In this document: positions 51,978-64,000 of the stretch, piece by piece
Layout: each line of letters begins with the position of its first letter
Numbering within the stretch: position 1 is the first letter of the stretch
The notes under the pieces: generated by a model
Told to the model about the DNA's origin: nothing
Database searches by the model: none
The model's input: the letters and a program-made list of their open reading frames with translations, nothing else
Translations under genes and position numbers: made by a program
Assembly (NCBI RefSeq): GCF_026013905.1
Contig: NZ_CP110257.1
Coordinates: forward strand, 1,984,001-2,048,000
Origin: Schlegelella aquatica
GTDB lineage: Bacteria; Pseudomonadota; Gammaproteobacteria; Burkholderiales; Burkholderiaceae_C
Direction of reading: 5' to 3'
DNA length: 64,000 nt

Positions 51978-52021
51978 GGCAGGGGCTCCCGAGCACGCGG
52001 CGGGTGGGAGCGCCACCGGGA

Positions 52022-52606
52022 TCAGGCCGCGAAATTCTTCTCGGCGAAGTCCCAGTTGACCAGGTTGTCGAGGAAGGTCTCGACGAACTTGGGACGCAGG
52101 TTGCGGTAGTCGATGTAGTAGGCGTGCTCCCACACGTCGATCGTCATCAGCGGCGTGTCGCCGGTGGTCAGCGGGGTGCCGGCAGCGCCCATGTTGACGA
52201 CGTCCACGGAGCCATCCGCCTTCTTGACCAGCCAGGTCCAGCCCGAGCCGAAGTTGCCGACGGCGCTCTTGGTGAAGGCCTCCTTGAAGGCGGCGTAGGA
52301 GCCCCACTTCTTGTTGATGGCCTCGGCCAGCGCGCCCTTGGGCTCGCCGCCACCGCCCGGCTTCATGCAGTTCCAGAAGAAGGTGTGGTTCCAGACCTGG
52401 GCGGCGTTGTTGTAGATCCCGCCGGAGGACTTCTTGATGATGTCCTCCAGGCCCATGTTCTCGAACTCGGTGCCCTTGATCAGGTTGTTCAGGTTCACGA
52501 CGTAAGCATTGTGGTGCTTGTCGTGGTGGTACTCGAGCGTCTCGCGGCTCATGTGGGGCTGCAGCGCATCGTGGGGATACGGCAGCGGCGGCAGCGTGTG
52601 TTCCAT
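52022..52606 (-). CDS. sodB: Superoxide dismutase, iron type
   Basis: Cytoplasmic dismutation of superoxide. 194 residues with metal ligands H27, H74, D157 and H161. Q70 in NAAQVWNH is the outer-sphere Gln position typical of Fe-SOD, as opposed to Mn-SOD. A TACAAT about 50 bases upstream (52657-52662, minus strand) is a possible -10. It lies alone between xseA (same strand) and a strong terminator. Confidence 0.96.
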   Translation of the reverse strand: MEHTLPPLPYPHDALQPHMSRETLEYHHDKHHNAYVVNLNNLIKGTEFENMGLEDIIKKSSGGIYNNAAQVWNHTFFWNCMKPGGGGEPKGALAEAINKKWGSYAAFKEAFTKSAVGNFGSGWTWLVKKADGSVDVVNMGAAGTPLTTGDTPLMTIDVWEHAYYIDYRNLRPKFVETFLDNLVNWDFAEKNFAA

Positions 52607-52702
52607 CTCCTGGTTCCTTTCTTCGCTGAGGGGATCATGAGGATCCGAACCGGGCGATTGTAGGCACAGCGCCGAAGACCCTGCCGACAGTCGTGAACGC
52701 CG

Positions 52703-54103
52703 TCACGGCGCGTCGCCCCGGGATGCGTCGTCCCATGATGCGTGGGCCCCGGGGCCGCGAGCCGCACCGCCCTCGCCGGTCTCCCGGCGGGCGAGGACGC
52801 TGGCGTCGAGCGCCCCATCGGCCAGTTCGGCCCGCACCCTGTCTCCCGCCTCGACCTGCCGCACGCTGACCACGGTCCGCCCCGAGGCGTCGGTCAGATA
52901 GGCATAGCCCCGCTGGAGGATGGCGCGCGGATTGGCGCTTTCCAGCCGAGCTGCGAGGCTTTCGAGCCGCGCGAGGTGCGCCTGCTGCCGCACCTGCACG
53001 CCCCGTGAGAGCCGCACCGCCAGGTGCCGCTGCCGCTCGCCGGCACTCGCGAGCCGCTGCCTGGGCGCCGCCGTCAGACGATGCTCGAGCACCTCGAGGC
53101 TGCGGCGCATCCGCCCCACGACCTGCGCCGGGCGCGCGAGCCGCAAGGCGGCATGGTCGAGGCTTTGCGCTTGCGACTCCAGCCGCCGCTGCACGGCGCG
53201 GTGCATCCGCCGCGCGAAGACGGCGAGCGCCTCCTCGCAGTCGGCGCATTGGGGTGCGGCGAGCTCCGCCGCGGCCGTCGGAGTAGGAGCACGCAGGTCG
53301 GCCGCGAAGTCGGCGATGGTGAAGTCCGTCTCGTGCCCCACGCCGCAGATCACGGGGATCGCGGAGGCGACCACGGCGCGGGCGACGCGTTCGTCGTTGA
53401 AGGCCCAGAGGTCCTCCAGCGACCCGCCACCGCGGCAGAGGATGAGCGTGTCCACCTCGCGCCGCTCGGCCGCGCGCCGCAAAGCGGCCTCGATCTCCGA
53501 CGGCGCTTGCGCCCCCTGCACTGCGGTCGGGTAGAGCACCACCGAGACGTGGGGAGCCCGACGGCGCAGCGCCGTCAGCACATCGCGCAGCGCCGCCGCG
53601 CGCAGCGAGGTCACGACGCCCACCGCCCGCGGGAAGCGAGGGATCGGCCGCTTGCGCGCAGGGTCGAACAGGCCCTCGGCCTCGAGGCGCGCCTTCAGGC
53701 GCAGGAATTGCTCGAACAGCGCGCCCTGGCCCGCAGGCTTCATCGACTCCGCGACGAGTTGCAGGTCGCCGCGGGCGTCGTACACCGACAACCGCCCGCG
53801 CACCTCCACCAGCAGCCCCTCGCGCGGGACGAAGTCGAGCAGGGCTGCGGCGCGGCGGAACATCGCGCCCCGCAACAGCGCGGGCTCCACCGCACGGTCG
53901 TCCTTCAGGGCGAAGTAGCAGTGCCCGCTCGGCGCGCGGCTGAAGGAGGACAGCTCCCCTTGCACGACGACGTTCGCGAACCGGGCCTGCAACGCATCGC
54001 CCACGGCGTGCAGCAGCGCCGCCACCGTCCACACGGGCCCGGAGGCTGAGCCGCGCAAGCCGACGGCGGGGGCGCGCCATCCCGGGGTCGGCGCCTCATC
54101 CAT
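52703..54103 (-). CDS. xseA: Exodeoxyribonuclease VII large subunit
   Basis: Catalytic subunit of ExoVII, a single-strand DNA exonuclease for repair and end processing. 466 residues from ATG 54103: N-terminal OB fold with VVQGELSSFSRAPSGHCYFA, catalytic core with CRGGGSLEDLWAFND and CGVGHETDFTIADF, and a long Arg/Ala-rich helical region. The C-terminal tail is extended and Ala/Gly-rich. The small subunit xseB is not in the window. An upstream ATG at 54157 would add 18 unconserved residues. Confidence 0.94.
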   Translation of the reverse strand: MDEAPTPGWRAPAVGLRGSASGPVWTVAALLHAVGDALQARFANVVVQGELSSFSRAPSGHCYFALKDDRAVEPALLRGAMFRRAAALLDFVPREGLLVEVRGRLSVYDARGDLQLVAESMKPAGQGALFEQFLRLKARLEAEGLFDPARKRPIPRFPRAVGVVTSLRAAALRDVLTALRRRAPHVSVVLYPTAVQGAQAPSEIEAALRRAAERREVDTLILCRGGGSLEDLWAFNDERVARAVVASAIPVICGVGHETDFTIADFAADLRAPTPTAAAELAAPQCADCEEALAVFARRMHRAVQRRLESQAQSLDHAALRLARPAQVVGRMRRSLEVLEHRLTAAPRQRLASAGERQRHLAVRLSRGVQVRQQAHLARLESLAARLESANPRAILQRGYAYLTDASGRTVVSVRQVEAGDRVRAELADGALDASVLARRETGEGGAARGPGAHASWDDASRGDAP

Positions 54104-54454
54104 GCGCTCGGCCCTCTCGTTGCGCGGTGCAGAACTCCACAACTGCGGCGCCAGCACGCAGATCGGCAGGATCGTCTGTCACAAGCCTGTCAGATTCGTT
54201 CAAGTTGTTGATCTGTAACGGTTTTTCGGTGCTCAGGAATGCAGCAAATTGTTCAAAGCCCCGAGTTGTCGCGGCTTGCGGCCCCTCGACCGCAGCTTTC
54301 CCACAAAGTTATCCACAGCAACCGTGGATGTCGTCTGGGGATTCGGTCACGCCATCGGGCGATCGCACGGCACAAGGCCGCGCCGGACGCGGCCATGCCG
54401 AAGCTTCGGGGACATAATCGCGGCCACTTCTGCGTTCCAGTGAGAGGGGAGCGA
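54104..54454. other. Intergenic region between xseA and exbB
   Basis: About 350 bases between divergent genes, AT-rich at 54170-54270 (for example AAGTTGTTGATCTG and GGTTTTTC), where promoters for both directions probably lie, but no clean -35/-10 pair stands out. One perfect DnaA-box word TTATCCACA is at 54309-54317 without partners. No protein-like open frame with a ribosome site is seen. Confidence 0.5.
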
Positions 54455-55081
54455 GTGCTGTCGATCATACAAGCCGCCGGCTGGCCCATCTGGCCGCTGA
54501 TCCTGTGTTCCATCCTGGCCCTGGCGCTGATCATCGAGCGCTTTTCGAGCCTGCGGGAGTTGCGGGTGGCACCACCGAAGCTGCTCGACGAGGTGATCTC
54601 CGTGACCCGCAGCAGCTTGCCCGCGCCCGACGTGGTCAACAAGCTCGCCGACAATTCGGTCCTGGGGCGGGTGCTGGCCAGCGGGCTGCGCGCGGTCATC
54701 AACGAGCCGCGCATCACCGAAGAGAACCTGCGCAACGCGCTCGAGACGGCCGGCCGCGTCGCCGTGCATCACCTGGAGCGCTACCTGAACGCACTGGGCA
54801 CGATCGCGGCGGCGGCTCCGTTGCTCGGCCTGCTGGGCACCGTGATCGGCATGATCGAGATCTTCGGCTCGCAAGGCGGCGCCACCGGCGGCAATCCGCA
54901 ACAGTTGGCCCACGGGATCTCGGTGGCGCTCTACAACACGGCCTTCGGTCTCATCGTCGCGATCCCCGCGCTCATCTTCTACCGCTACTTCCGGGGCAAG
55001 GTCGACGAGTACATCCTCGACATCGAACAAGCCGCGGAGCGGCTGGTGCCCCACCTGATGCGCTTCACTGCCGCGCGCTGA
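54455..55081 (+). CDS. exbB: MotA/TolQ/ExbB proton-channel family protein
   Basis: 208 residues from a GTG at 54455 preceded by GAGGGGAGC. Three spans: about 8-27, 105-130 and 152-175, with the family segment AAAAPLLGLLGTVIGMIEIF. Forms the energising proton channel with ExbD and probably TonB. Followed 34 bases later by exbD, and then lpxK, the usual betaproteobacterial order. ExbB fits better than TolQ because no tol/pal genes follow. Confidence 0.92.
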   Translation: MLSIIQAAGWPIWPLILCSILALALIIERFSSLRELRVAPPKLLDEVISVTRSSLPAPDVVNKLADNSVLGRVLASGLRAVINEPRITEENLRNALETAGRVAVHHLERYLNALGTIAAAAPLLGLLGTVIGMIEIFGSQGGATGGNPQQLAHGISVALYNTAFGLIVAIPALIFYRYFRGKVDEYILDIEQAAERLVPHLMRFTAAR

Positions 55082-55115
55082 GAGCCGCGCCGTCCACGCC
55101 TTGAAGAGCCGCACG

Positions 55116-55547
55116 ATGGCCCTCCAATTCAAGCACCGCCGCACCGAGGAACCGGAGATCAACCTGATCCCGTTCATCGATGTGCTGCTGGTGATCCTCA
55201 TCTTCCTGATGCTTTCGACGACCTACTCGAAGTTCACCGAGCTGCAGGTGAACCTGCCGGTGGCCGACGCCGAGCGCGCCCGCGACTACCCGCGCGAGAT
55301 CGTCGTGGCCGTGTCGGCGGACGGGCGCTACGCGGTGGACAAGCGCCCGGTGGACGGCCGCAGCGTCGAAGCGCTGCAGGCCGCGCTGCGTTCGGCGGCC
55401 GCCGAACGGCGCGACCCGGTGGTGGTGGTCTCCGCCGACGCGATGGCCGCGCACCAGAGCGTCATCAACGTGATGGACGCGGCTCGCCGCGCGGGGCTGG
55501 CGCAGCTGACGTTCGCCACGCAGACGTCGGGCGGCGCGCGCGAGTGA
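55116..55547 (+). CDS. exbD: ExbD/TolR family protein
   Basis: 143 residues: short cytoplasmic start, one span with the functional Asp (EINLIPFIDVLLVILIFLML, Asp at about 26), then a periplasmic domain (REIVVAVSADGRYAVD). Partner of ExbB in proton-driven transport. Start at ATG 55116; a TTG 15 bases earlier is less likely. Confidence 0.93.
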   Translation: MALQFKHRRTEEPEINLIPFIDVLLVILIFLMLSTTYSKFTELQVNLPVADAERARDYPREIVVAVSADGRYAVDKRPVDGRSVEALQAALRSAAAERRDPVVVVSADAMAAHQSVINVMDAARRAGLAQLTFATQTSGGARE

Positions 55548-55578
55548 AGCGCCGCCCCATGACGCGCGGACCCGCGTC

Positions 55579-56628
55579 GTGAACGCCCGCTCGGCCCTCG
55601 AGTTGCGCCTTCAGCAAGCCTGGGCAAAGCGCGGGCTGCTCGCGTGCGCCCTGCTGCCGCTGGCCGCGCTCTACGCGGCGCTTGCCGGCGCCCGGCGGCT
55701 CGCTTATCGCGCAGGCTGGCGTCGCCCCCGGCGGCTGCCGGTGCCGGTGCTGGTGGTCGGCAACGTCGTGGCCGGCGGCGCCGGCAAGACCCCCACCACC
55801 CTCGCGCTGGTCCACCACCTGCAAGCGCGCGGGTGGTCGCCGGGCATCGTCTCGCGGGGCTACGGGCGCAAGGGCGACAGCGTGCTCCTGGTGGAACCGG
55901 GCCAGCCCGCGGCCCAGGTGGGCGACGAGCCGCTGCTGATGGCGCGCCGTTGCCGCGCGCCGGTCGCGGTGGGCGCGGATCGGGTGGCGGCCGCTCGGGC
56001 CCTGCTCGCCGCGCACCCCCAGTTGGACGTGCTGGTGTGCGACGACGGACTGCAGCACCTGCGACTGGCGCGCGACGTGGAGATCCTCGTCTTCGACGAG
56101 CGGGGCACGGGCAACGGCTGGTACCTGCCCGCCGGCCCTTTGCGCGACAGCCCCCGTCGCGAGGCCGATCTCGTCCTCTACAACGCCCCGGCCCCTTCCA
56201 CCGCCCGCCCCGGGTATCCGACCACGCGCACGCTCGCACGCCCCGTGCCTCTGGCGAGCTGGCGCCGCGGCTCGCCCGAGGGCCAAGTCGATTGGGCCGC
56301 GCTGCACGGCGCGCGCGTGCTGGCCGCCGCCGGCGTCGCGCACCCGCAGCGCTTCTTCTCGATGTTGCAGGCACAAGGGCTTACCTTCGAGCAGCTGCCT
56401 CTGCCCGATCATCACGACTACGCGCACGGCTGGCCGTGGCAGGACTGGCGCGGCGACGTCGTGCTCGTGACGGAAAAGGACGCCGTCAAGCTCGACCGCT
56501 GCGCCGACCCGCGCGTGCACGTGGTGGCGCTAGACTTGCGCCCCGACCCCCGGTTCTTCGCCGCGCTGGACGACCTGCTGCGAGACAAGGGCCTGGCTGC
56601 GCGCCCCAAGCGACAAGGACACGATTGA
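55579..56628 (+). CDS. lpxK: Tetraacyldisaccharide 4'-kinase
   Basis: Phosphorylates the lipid A precursor at the 4' position at the inner membrane. 349 residues from a GTG start, an N-terminal amphipathic/hydrophobic anchor ([16 protein letters not shown]), and P-loop GGAGKTPTT at about 66-74. DDGLQH carries the catalytic Asp pair. Its TGA overlaps the next ATG (TGATG). Confidence 0.94.
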   Translation: MNARSALELRLQQAWAKRGLLACALLPLAALYAALAGARRLAYRAGWRRPRRLPVPVLVVGNVVAGGAGKTPTTLALVHHLQARGWSPGIVSRGYGRKGDSVLLVEPGQPAAQVGDEPLLMARRCRAPVAVGADRVAAARALLAAHPQLDVLVCDDGLQHLRLARDVEILVFDERGTGNGWYLPAGPLRDSPRREADLVLYNAPAPSTARPGYPTTRTLARPVPLASWRRGSPEGQVDWAALHGARVLAAAGVAHPQRFFSMLQAQGLTFEQLPLPDHHDYAHGWPWQDWRGDVVLVTEKDAVKLDRCADPRVHVVALDLRPDPRFFAALDDLLRDKGLAARPKRQGHD

Positions 56629-56846
56629 TGGACACCCGCCTGCTCGAATTGCTCGTTTGCCCAGTGTGCAAGGGCCCGCTGGAGCACGACCGCGAAGCGC
56701 ACGAACTGATCTGCCGGGCCGATCACCTCGCCTTTCCAGTGCGCGACGGCATCCCGGTGATGCTGGAGTCGGAGGCGCGCGACCTGAATGCGCCGCCCCC
56801 GGCGAGCGCCGATCGCCCCGCGGCGACGCAGGAAGGTGGCGCATGA
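56628..56846 (+). CDS. Trm112-like zinc-ribbon protein (YcaR type)
   Basis: 72 residues with [20 protein letters not shown], then [20 protein letters not shown], the UPF0434/Trm112 fold. Only one CxxC pair is intact, as is common in bacterial forms. It sits between lpxK and kdsB in many proteobacteria; function uncertain. The Ala/Pro tail is variable. Confidence 0.9.
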   Translation: MDTRLLELLVCPVCKGPLEHDREAHELICRADHLAFPVRDGIPVMLESEARDLNAPPPASADRPAATQEGGA

Positions 56847-58478
<1,632 letters not shown>

Positions 58479-58502
58479 AGCCGCCTCGCCCGATCTCGAA
58501 GC

Positions 58503-58524
58503 AAGGCCGCCCTCGGGCGGCCTT
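58503..58524 (+). terminator. Terminator after adk
   Basis: Nine-bp stem AAGGCCGCC/GGCGGCCTT with loop CTCG, 24 bases past the adk stop; the tail is TGTCGTT. Near-symmetrical, so it may also serve the leftward Rid-family operon. Confidence 0.75.
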
Positions 58525-58575
58525 GTCGTTGGCCCCTGCGGCGGGGGCGCTCATCCTGCGCGGGCGGCCACCCGG

Positions 58576-58974
58576 TCAGTCGGGCACCACGGCAGTGACT
58601 TCGATCTCGACCTTCGCGCGGTCTTCGATCAGCGCCGAGACCTCGACCGCCGTCATGGCCGCGTTGTAGCTGCCCACCAGATCGCGGAAGATGCGACCGA
58701 TCTCCTTCTGACGCGCCAGGTACTCGCGCTTGTCGGTGAGATACCAGGTCATGCGCACGATGTGCTCGCCCGAGGCGCCGCCTTCCTCGAGCACTTCCAT
58801 CACGTTGGACAGCGCCTGGCGCACCTGGTCCGCCAGGTCGTCGGAGGGAAAGCGGCCCTCGGCGTCCCAGCCGATCATGCCGGCGACGAAGATCATGCGG
58901 CCGCGCGCGGCGACACCGTTGGCATAGCCCTTGGGACGGGGCCAGGCAGGGGGTTGAAGTACGGTCAGGGTCAT
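58576..58974 (-). CDS. Rid (YjgF/UK114) family protein without the catalytic Arg
   Basis: 132 residues with the Rid fold: GRMIFVAGMIGWDAEGRFPS, VRQALSNVMEVLEEGGA and TAVEVSALIEDRAKVEIEVT. RidA enamine deaminases need an Arg just before VEV (Arg105 in E. coli); here that place is Met (AAMTAVEV), so classical imine hydrolysis is doubtful. Last gene of a leftward aromatic-acid CoA operon, 28 bases after the ligase gene. Related proteins occur in 2-aminobenzoate CoA clusters. Confidence 0.85.
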   Translation of the reverse strand: MTLTVLQPPAWPRPKGYANGVAARGRMIFVAGMIGWDAEGRFPSDDLADQVRQALSNVMEVLEEGGASGEHIVRMTWYLTDKREYLARQKEIGRIFRDLVGSYNAAMTAVEVSALIEDRAKVEIEVTAVVPD

Positions 58975-59002
58975 GGGACGTCCTCCGGGCTGCCCGCTGC
59001 CT

Positions 59003-60646
59003 TCAGGCGCGGGCCTGTTGTTCCTGGCGCAGCCTGAATCGCTGCAGCTTGCCGGTCTCGGTCCGCGGCAGGCTCGCGCGGAACTCGATCGCTCGGGGGT
59101 ACTTGTAGGGCGCGATCGTCTGCTTGACGAAGTCCTGCAGCTCGCGCACCAGCGCGTCGGAGGGCTCGTGGCCGGCCCGCAGCACGACGAAGGCCTTGAC
59201 GATCTGCCCGCGCTCCTCGTCGGGCACGCCGATGACACCGCATTCGGCCACCGCAGGGTGCTGCAACAGCGCGTCCTCCACCTCCGGCGCGCCGATGTTG
59301 TAGCCGGCCGAGACGATCAGGTCGTCGGTGCGCGACTGGTAATGGAAGTACCCGTCCTCGTCCATGTAGTAGGCGTCGCCGGTGTAGTTCCAGCCGTCCT
59401 TCACGTACTGGCGCTGCCGTTCGTCGGCGAGGTAGCGGCACCCGGTGGGGCCCTTGACGGCCAGGCGCCCGACCGTGCCGGGCGGCACGGGGCGGCCCTC
59501 CTCGTCCATCACGCAGGCGCGGTAGCCGGGCACCACGGTGCCGGTCGCGCCCGGGCGGGCGTGCGCCTCGTCGGCCGAGATGAAGATGTGCAGCATCTCG
59601 GTCGAGCCGATGCCGTCGATCATCTCGATGCCGGTGGCTTGCTTCCACAGCTGGCGGGTGGCGGCGGGCAAGGCCTCCCCGGCCGACACGCACTTGCGCA
59701 GGCTGCCCCCGTGCGGCGCGCCGATACGCAGCTCGGCGGCCTGCGCGGCCATGGCCCGGTACGAGGTGGGCGCGGTGAAGAGCACCGTCGCCCGAAACTC
59801 GGGGATGGCCTGCACCAGGTTGGGCGGCGTGGCCTTCTCCAGCAGCACGGTCGAGGCGCCGATGCTCATGGGGAACAAGAGCAGGCCGCCCAGGCCGAAG
59901 GTGAACGCGAGCGGCGGGCTGCCGATGAAGACGTCGTCCGGCGAGGCCCTGAGCACGTGGCGCGGCCAGCAGGCACACACGGCCATCACGTCCCGGTGGA
60001 AGTGCATCGTGGCCTTGGGCGTGCCGGTGGTGCCGGAGGTGAAGGCCAGCATGCAGGTGTCGGTGGCGGCCGTGTCCACGTTGTCGAAGGCGGCCGGGTG
60101 CCGCTCCATCGCGGCCTCCAGGCCCTCGGGCGAGGGGTCGTTGAAGTAGCGCACCTCGCGCAGCGTCTTGCACTGCGCGGCCGCCGCCTGCAGTTCGTCG
60201 GCCAGTGTCCGGTCTGCCAGCGCGTGAGAGATCTCGGCCTTGTCGATGATGTGCACCAGCTCCTTCGCGCGCAGCAGGGGCATCGTGGCCACGGCGATGC
60301 CGCCGGCCTTCATCACCGCGAACCAGCAGGCGGCGAGCATGGGGTTGTTGGGCGACCGCAGCAAGACGCGATTGCCGGGCACGAGGCCCATGTCCTCCAC
60401 CAGCACCCGCGCGATGCGGTTGGCATGGGCCTGCAGGTCACGGTACGTCCAGCGCACGCCACCCGGAGCCTGGATGCACAGGCGTTCGCCCTCGCCGCGC
60501 TCGACGCGCCGGTCCAGCAACTCGGTGGCGCAATTGAGCCGCTCGGGAAACTGAAGCTCCGGCAGCTCGAAGAGGAACTCGGGCTGCAACTCGGGCGGCG
60601 GCAGCCGGTCCCGGGCAAAGGTGTCGACATGGGCACTCAGACTCAT
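59003..60646 (-). CDS. Aryl-CoA ligase, probably 2-aminobenzoate-CoA ligase
   Basis: 547-residue ANL-superfamily acyl/aryl-CoA synthetase. It has AMP-binding P-loop TSGTTGTPK near 200, GIGSTEMLHIF near 335, YTGDAYY and SAGYNIGAPEVE, and the C-terminal catalytic Lys in RTETGKLQRF. The SAHVDTFARDRLPP opening and overall pattern fit the benzoate/2-aminobenzoate ligase group. Neighbouring acyl-CoA dehydrogenase, hydratase and Rid genes favour 2-aminobenzoate, but substrate choice is inference. Confidence 0.85.
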   Translation of the reverse strand: MSLSAHVDTFARDRLPPPELQPEFLFELPELQFPERLNCATELLDRRVERGEGERLCIQAPGGVRWTYRDLQAHANRIARVLVEDMGLVPGNRVLLRSPNNPMLAACWFAVMKAGGIAVATMPLLRAKELVHIIDKAEISHALADRTLADELQAAAAQCKTLREVRYFNDPSPEGLEAAMERHPAAFDNVDTAATDTCMLAFTSGTTGTPKATMHFHRDVMAVCACWPRHVLRASPDDVFIGSPPLAFTFGLGGLLLFPMSIGASTVLLEKATPPNLVQAIPEFRATVLFTAPTSYRAMAAQAAELRIGAPHGGSLRKCVSAGEALPAATRQLWKQATGIEMIDGIGSTEMLHIFISADEAHARPGATGTVVPGYRACVMDEEGRPVPPGTVGRLAVKGPTGCRYLADERQRQYVKDGWNYTGDAYYMDEDGYFHYQSRTDDLIVSAGYNIGAPEVEDALLQHPAVAECGVIGVPDEERGQIVKAFVVLRAGHEPSDALVRELQDFVKQTIAPYKYPRAIEFRASLPRTETGKLQRFRLRQEQQARA

Positions 60647-60659
60647 GGCCGTCCTCCGA

Positions 60660-61859
<1,200 letters not shown>

Positions 61860-61869
61860 GGCGGGCTCC

Positions 61870-62739
61870 TCAGTTGCCTTCGAAGACGGGGCGGCGCTTC
61901 TCGACGAAGGCGTGGTAGGCGCGCGAGAAGTCCTCGGTCATCATGCAGATGGCCTGCGCCTGCGCCTCGGCTTCGATGGCCTGGTCGATCCCCATGTTCC
62001 ACTCCTGGTGCAGCATGGTCTTGGTGATGCCGTTGGCGAAGGTCGGCCCCCGTGCGATCTCGCCGGCCAGGGCGAGTGCCTCGCCCAGCAGGCGGTCGGG
62101 CTCGCACAGGCGGTTGAAAAAGCCCCAGCGCTCGCCCTCCTCCCCGTTCATGGAGCGGCCGGTGTAGAGCAGCTCGCTGGCGCGACCGTGGCCGATCAAG
62201 CGAGGCAGGATCGCGCAGGCCCCCATGTCGCAACCGGCCAGGCCGACGCGGTTGAAGAGGAAGGCCGTCTTGCTGCGGGCCGTGCCCAGACGCAGGTCGC
62301 TCGCCATCGCGAGGATCGCCCCGGCCCCGGCGCACACGCCGTCCACCGCGGCGACGATGGGTTGCGGACAGGCTCGCATGGTTTTGACGAGATCGCCCGT
62401 CATGCGCGTGAACATGAGCAGCTCCGGCGCCTCCAGGCGGATCAGGGGGCCGATGATCTCGTGCACGTCGCCGCCCGAGCAGAAGTTGCCGCCGGCGCCG
62501 GTGAGCACCACGGCCTTCACGTCCTGCGCGTACTTGAGCCGCCCGAACAGGTCGCGCAGCTCCGCATAGGAGTCGAAGGTCAAGGGGTTCTTGCGCTCGG
62601 GCCGGTCGAGCGTCACGACGCCGACGCGGTCCTCGACGCGCCAGCCGAAGTGCCGTGCGGCGTAGCCCGCGCAGGTGGTGGTGTTGCCCGCCGCAAGGGC
62701 CGGATCGACACGCGGGGTGTCGGCGGTGTGTGCGTTCAT
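61870..62739 (-). CDS. Enoyl-CoA hydratase/isomerase family protein
   Basis: 289-residue crotonase-fold protein with the oxyanion segments [15 protein letters not shown] near 105 and [20 protein letters not shown] near 150. Starts three bases after the MarR stop. Role may be hydration or ring opening of the CoA intermediate; crotonase members vary widely so the exact reaction is open. Confidence 0.88.
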   Translation of the reverse strand: MNAHTADTPRVDPALAAGNTTTCAGYAARHFGWRVEDRVGVVTLDRPERKNPLTFDSYAELRDLFGRLKYAQDVKAVVLTGAGGNFCSGGDVHEIIGPLIRLEAPELLMFTRMTGDLVKTMRACPQPIVAAVDGVCAGAGAILAMASDLRLGTARSKTAFLFNRVGLAGCDMGACAILPRLIGHGRASELLYTGRSMNGEEGERWGFFNRLCEPDRLLGEALALAGEIARGPTFANGITKTMLHQEWNMGIDQAIEAEAQAQAICMMTEDFSRAYHAFVEKRRPVFEGN

Positions 62740-62742
62740 CGA

Positions 62743-63351
62743 TCAACCTCCAGGGGCCGCGCGGCTGCCGCCTTCGGGCAGCAGTCGGGCGGCCATGTGT
62801 GCTCTGAGATGCCCCAGGAGCTCGTACAGCGTCTTGCGATCGGCCAGCCGCAAGTCCGAGAAGAACTCGATGACCCAGGACTCGTGCTCCTCGGCCATCG
62901 CCTCGAACGTCTGGCGCCCGCGCGGCGTGAGCTTGAGCAGGAACGCGCGCCGGTCGTCGGGCACCGCTTCGCGCACGACGAGCCCTTCTTTTTCCAGCTC
63001 GTCGGTGAGCCCGGTGATGCTGCCGCCGGTGACCATCAAGTAGCGCGACAGCGCGTTCATGCGCAGCCCCTCGGGGTGCCGGTGCAGTTGCGCCAGGTAG
63101 TCGAAGCGTGCGAGCGAGATGCCGAAGCGCGCACGCAGCCGGCGGCGGATCTCGGTCTCGATCTGCTGTGTGCATGCGAGCATGCGCAGCCACAGCTTGA
63201 GCGCCATGTGGTCGTCGGAGGCGGCGCGGGCTTCGTGGCCGATGCTGTGGTCGTCCAGCATTGGCACGGCGCGCAGGCTCGGCGACGCCCGCACCGAAGA
63301 AGCCCGCGAGGAAGAAGGCCGCGAGGACGAGGCGCGCTTGGTGCTGCTCAT
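62743..63351 (-). CDS. MarR-family regulator of the aryl-CoA operon
   Basis: Up to 202 residues. The winged-helix core (FDYLAQLHRHPEGLRMNALS, SITGLTDELEKEGLVVREAV, DDRRAFLLKLTPRG) covers about 75-165. The first 48 residues are Ser/Arg/Ala-rich low complexity; a later start at 63207 (MALKLWLRML) would give a normal 154-residue MarR. The first ATG directly follows the upstream SDR stop, so coupling keeps the long form possible. Probably responds to an aryl-CoA ligand. Confidence 0.86.
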   Translation of the reverse strand: MSSTKRASSSRPSSSRASSVRASPSLRAVPMLDDHSIGHEARAASDDHMALKLWLRMLACTQQIETEIRRRLRARFGISLARFDYLAQLHRHPEGLRMNALSRYLMVTGGSITGLTDELEKEGLVVREAVPDDRRAFLLKLTPRGRQTFEAMAEEHESWVIEFFSDLRLADRKTLYELLGHLRAHMAARLLPEGGSRAAPGG

Positions 63352-63352
63352 C

Positions 63353-64000
63353 TCACATCACCTCCCCGCCGCACACCGCGATGGCTTGGCCGGTGACGGA
63401 CTGGGCCTCGCGGCGGCACAGCCACCGCACCGCATCGGCCACTTCCTGCGGCTGGACGAGGCGCCCCTGCGGATTGCTCGCCTCCAGCTCGGCGCGCGCC
63501 TGTTCGGCAGTGCGCCCCGTGGTGGCGACGATGCGCTCGATGCTCGCACGCACGATGTCGGTCTCGGTGTAGCCGGGGCACACGGCATTGACGGTGACGC
63601 CCTTGCGGGCGAACTCGAGCGCGAGCGAGCGCGTCAGGCCCACCACGCCGTGCTTGGCCGCCGTGTAGGCCGACACGTAGGCATAGCCCTTGAGCCCGGC
63701 CGTGCTCGCGATGTTGATGATGCGCCCCCAGCGGGCGGCGAGCATGTCCGGTGCCGCCGCCTGGCTGCACAGAAAGGCCCCCGTCAGGTTGACGGCCAGC
63801 ATCTGCTGCCACAGCGCGAGCGACGTCTTGGCCAGCGGCGCGCTTTGCGCCTGCCCGGCGTTGTTGACGAGGACGGCCACCGGGCCGCCCTGCCGGCGGG
63901 CGGCCTCGAAGGCGCCGGCCACCGAGTCGGCATCCGTGACGTCGCAGGCGACGGCCGCGTGGCCCGCACCGGGCAGGCCGGCCGCGAGGGTTTGCAAGGC
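63353..64000 (-). CDS. Short-chain dehydrogenase/reductase, 5' end cut by the window edge
   Basis: At least 215 residues of an SDR. NNAG motif (VLVNNAGQ), Ser in [10 protein letters not shown], catalytic YxxxK (YTAAKHG) and the PG loop [11 protein letters not shown] are visible. The N-terminal Gly-rich cofactor motif lies beyond position 64000. It probably oxidises a 3-hydroxyacyl-CoA-type intermediate in the same operon. Stop lies one base before the MarR ATG. Confidence 0.9.
   Translation of the reverse strand, partial: ALQTLAAGLPGAGHAAVACDVTDADSVAGAFEAARRQGGPVAVLVNNAGQAQSAPLAKTSLALWQQMLAVNLTGAFLCSQAAAPDMLAARWGRIINIASTAGLKGYAYVSAYTAAKHGVVGLTRSLALEFARKGVTVNAVCPGYTETDIVRASIERIVATTGRTAEQARAELEASNPQGRLVQPQEVADAVRWLCRREAQSVTGQAIAVCGGEVM

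Noticed and set aside
54309..54317. Perfect DnaA box TTATCCACA between xseA and exbB, considered as part of a replication origin
   Set aside because: It is a single copy with no cluster of further boxes, no AT-rich unwinding element, and no dnaA, dnaN, gyrB or parAB genes nearby; chance occurrence is likely.

Overview
The window is high-GC DNA from a betaproteobacterium of the order Burkholderiales. The gene orders support this: rlmE-ftsH-folP-glmM, carA-carB-greA, clpS-clpA, exbB-exbD-lpxK-trm112-kdsB-adk and a complete cbb3 oxidase cluster. The closest fit is probably the Rubrivivax/Leptothrix/Caldimonas side of the order, but genus cannot be settled from sequence reading alone. No rRNA, tRNA, CRISPR array, insertion sequence, integrase or prophage gene was seen.

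Layout. 1-11 kb is a housekeeping block: glmM (cut by the left edge), folP, ftsH, rlmE, yhbY, a DUF4149 membrane protein, greA, carB and carA. 11-15 kb is an iron and heme block: bacterioferritin, a methyltransferase-like membrane protein, then bfd, a tiny membrane peptide and hemP behind a Fur-box-like site, plus an HbpS-like protein and a Bax-inhibitor-1 protein. 15-18.3 kb holds clpA, clpS and a cold-shock gene. 18.7-36 kb is a phenol catabolic region. A DmpR/PhcR-type activator and a GntR repressor-like gene are read leftward. A sigma-54 promoter drives a long rightward operon, dmpKLMNOPQB-X-CDEH-(ABM)-FG-(SBP)-I. This encodes multicomponent phenol hydroxylase, catechol 2,3-dioxygenase and both branches of the meta-cleavage pathway to pyruvate and acetyl-CoA. 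Three extra genes sit inside it: an HbpS-like protein, a membrane-anchored monooxygenase-fold protein and an orphan periplasmic binding protein. 36-38 kb has an RcnB-like secreted protein and icd.

38-49 kb is a microaerobic respiration block: a SafE/TauE-like protein, hemN, fnr and ccoI-S-N-O-Q-P-G-H plus one small membrane protein. FNR-type boxes lie in the hemN/fnr gap and inside ccoS. The ccoS site has ideal class II geometry for a ccoN promoter. 49-54 kb holds a DUF192 protein, a two-component system, sodB and xseA. 54-58.5 kb holds exbB, exbD, lpxK, a Trm112-like protein, kdsB and adk. 58.5-64 kb is a leftward operon of a short-chain dehydrogenase (cut by the right edge), MarR regulator, enoyl-CoA hydratase, acyl-CoA dehydrogenase, aryl-CoA ligase and a Rid-family protein. 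It resembles 2-aminobenzoate (anthranilate) CoA-pathway clusters.

The genes combine logically. Phenol and probably aminobenzoate are degraded to central metabolites feeding the TCA cycle (icd). Oxygen limitation is handled by FNR with cbb3 oxidase and oxygen-independent heme synthesis. Iron supply for the many iron enzymes is served by bfr, bfd and hemP. No wholly new system was proven. The best leads are the unexplained genes embedded in the phenol operon, the small peptide in the bfd-hemP block, and the FNR site buried in ccoS.
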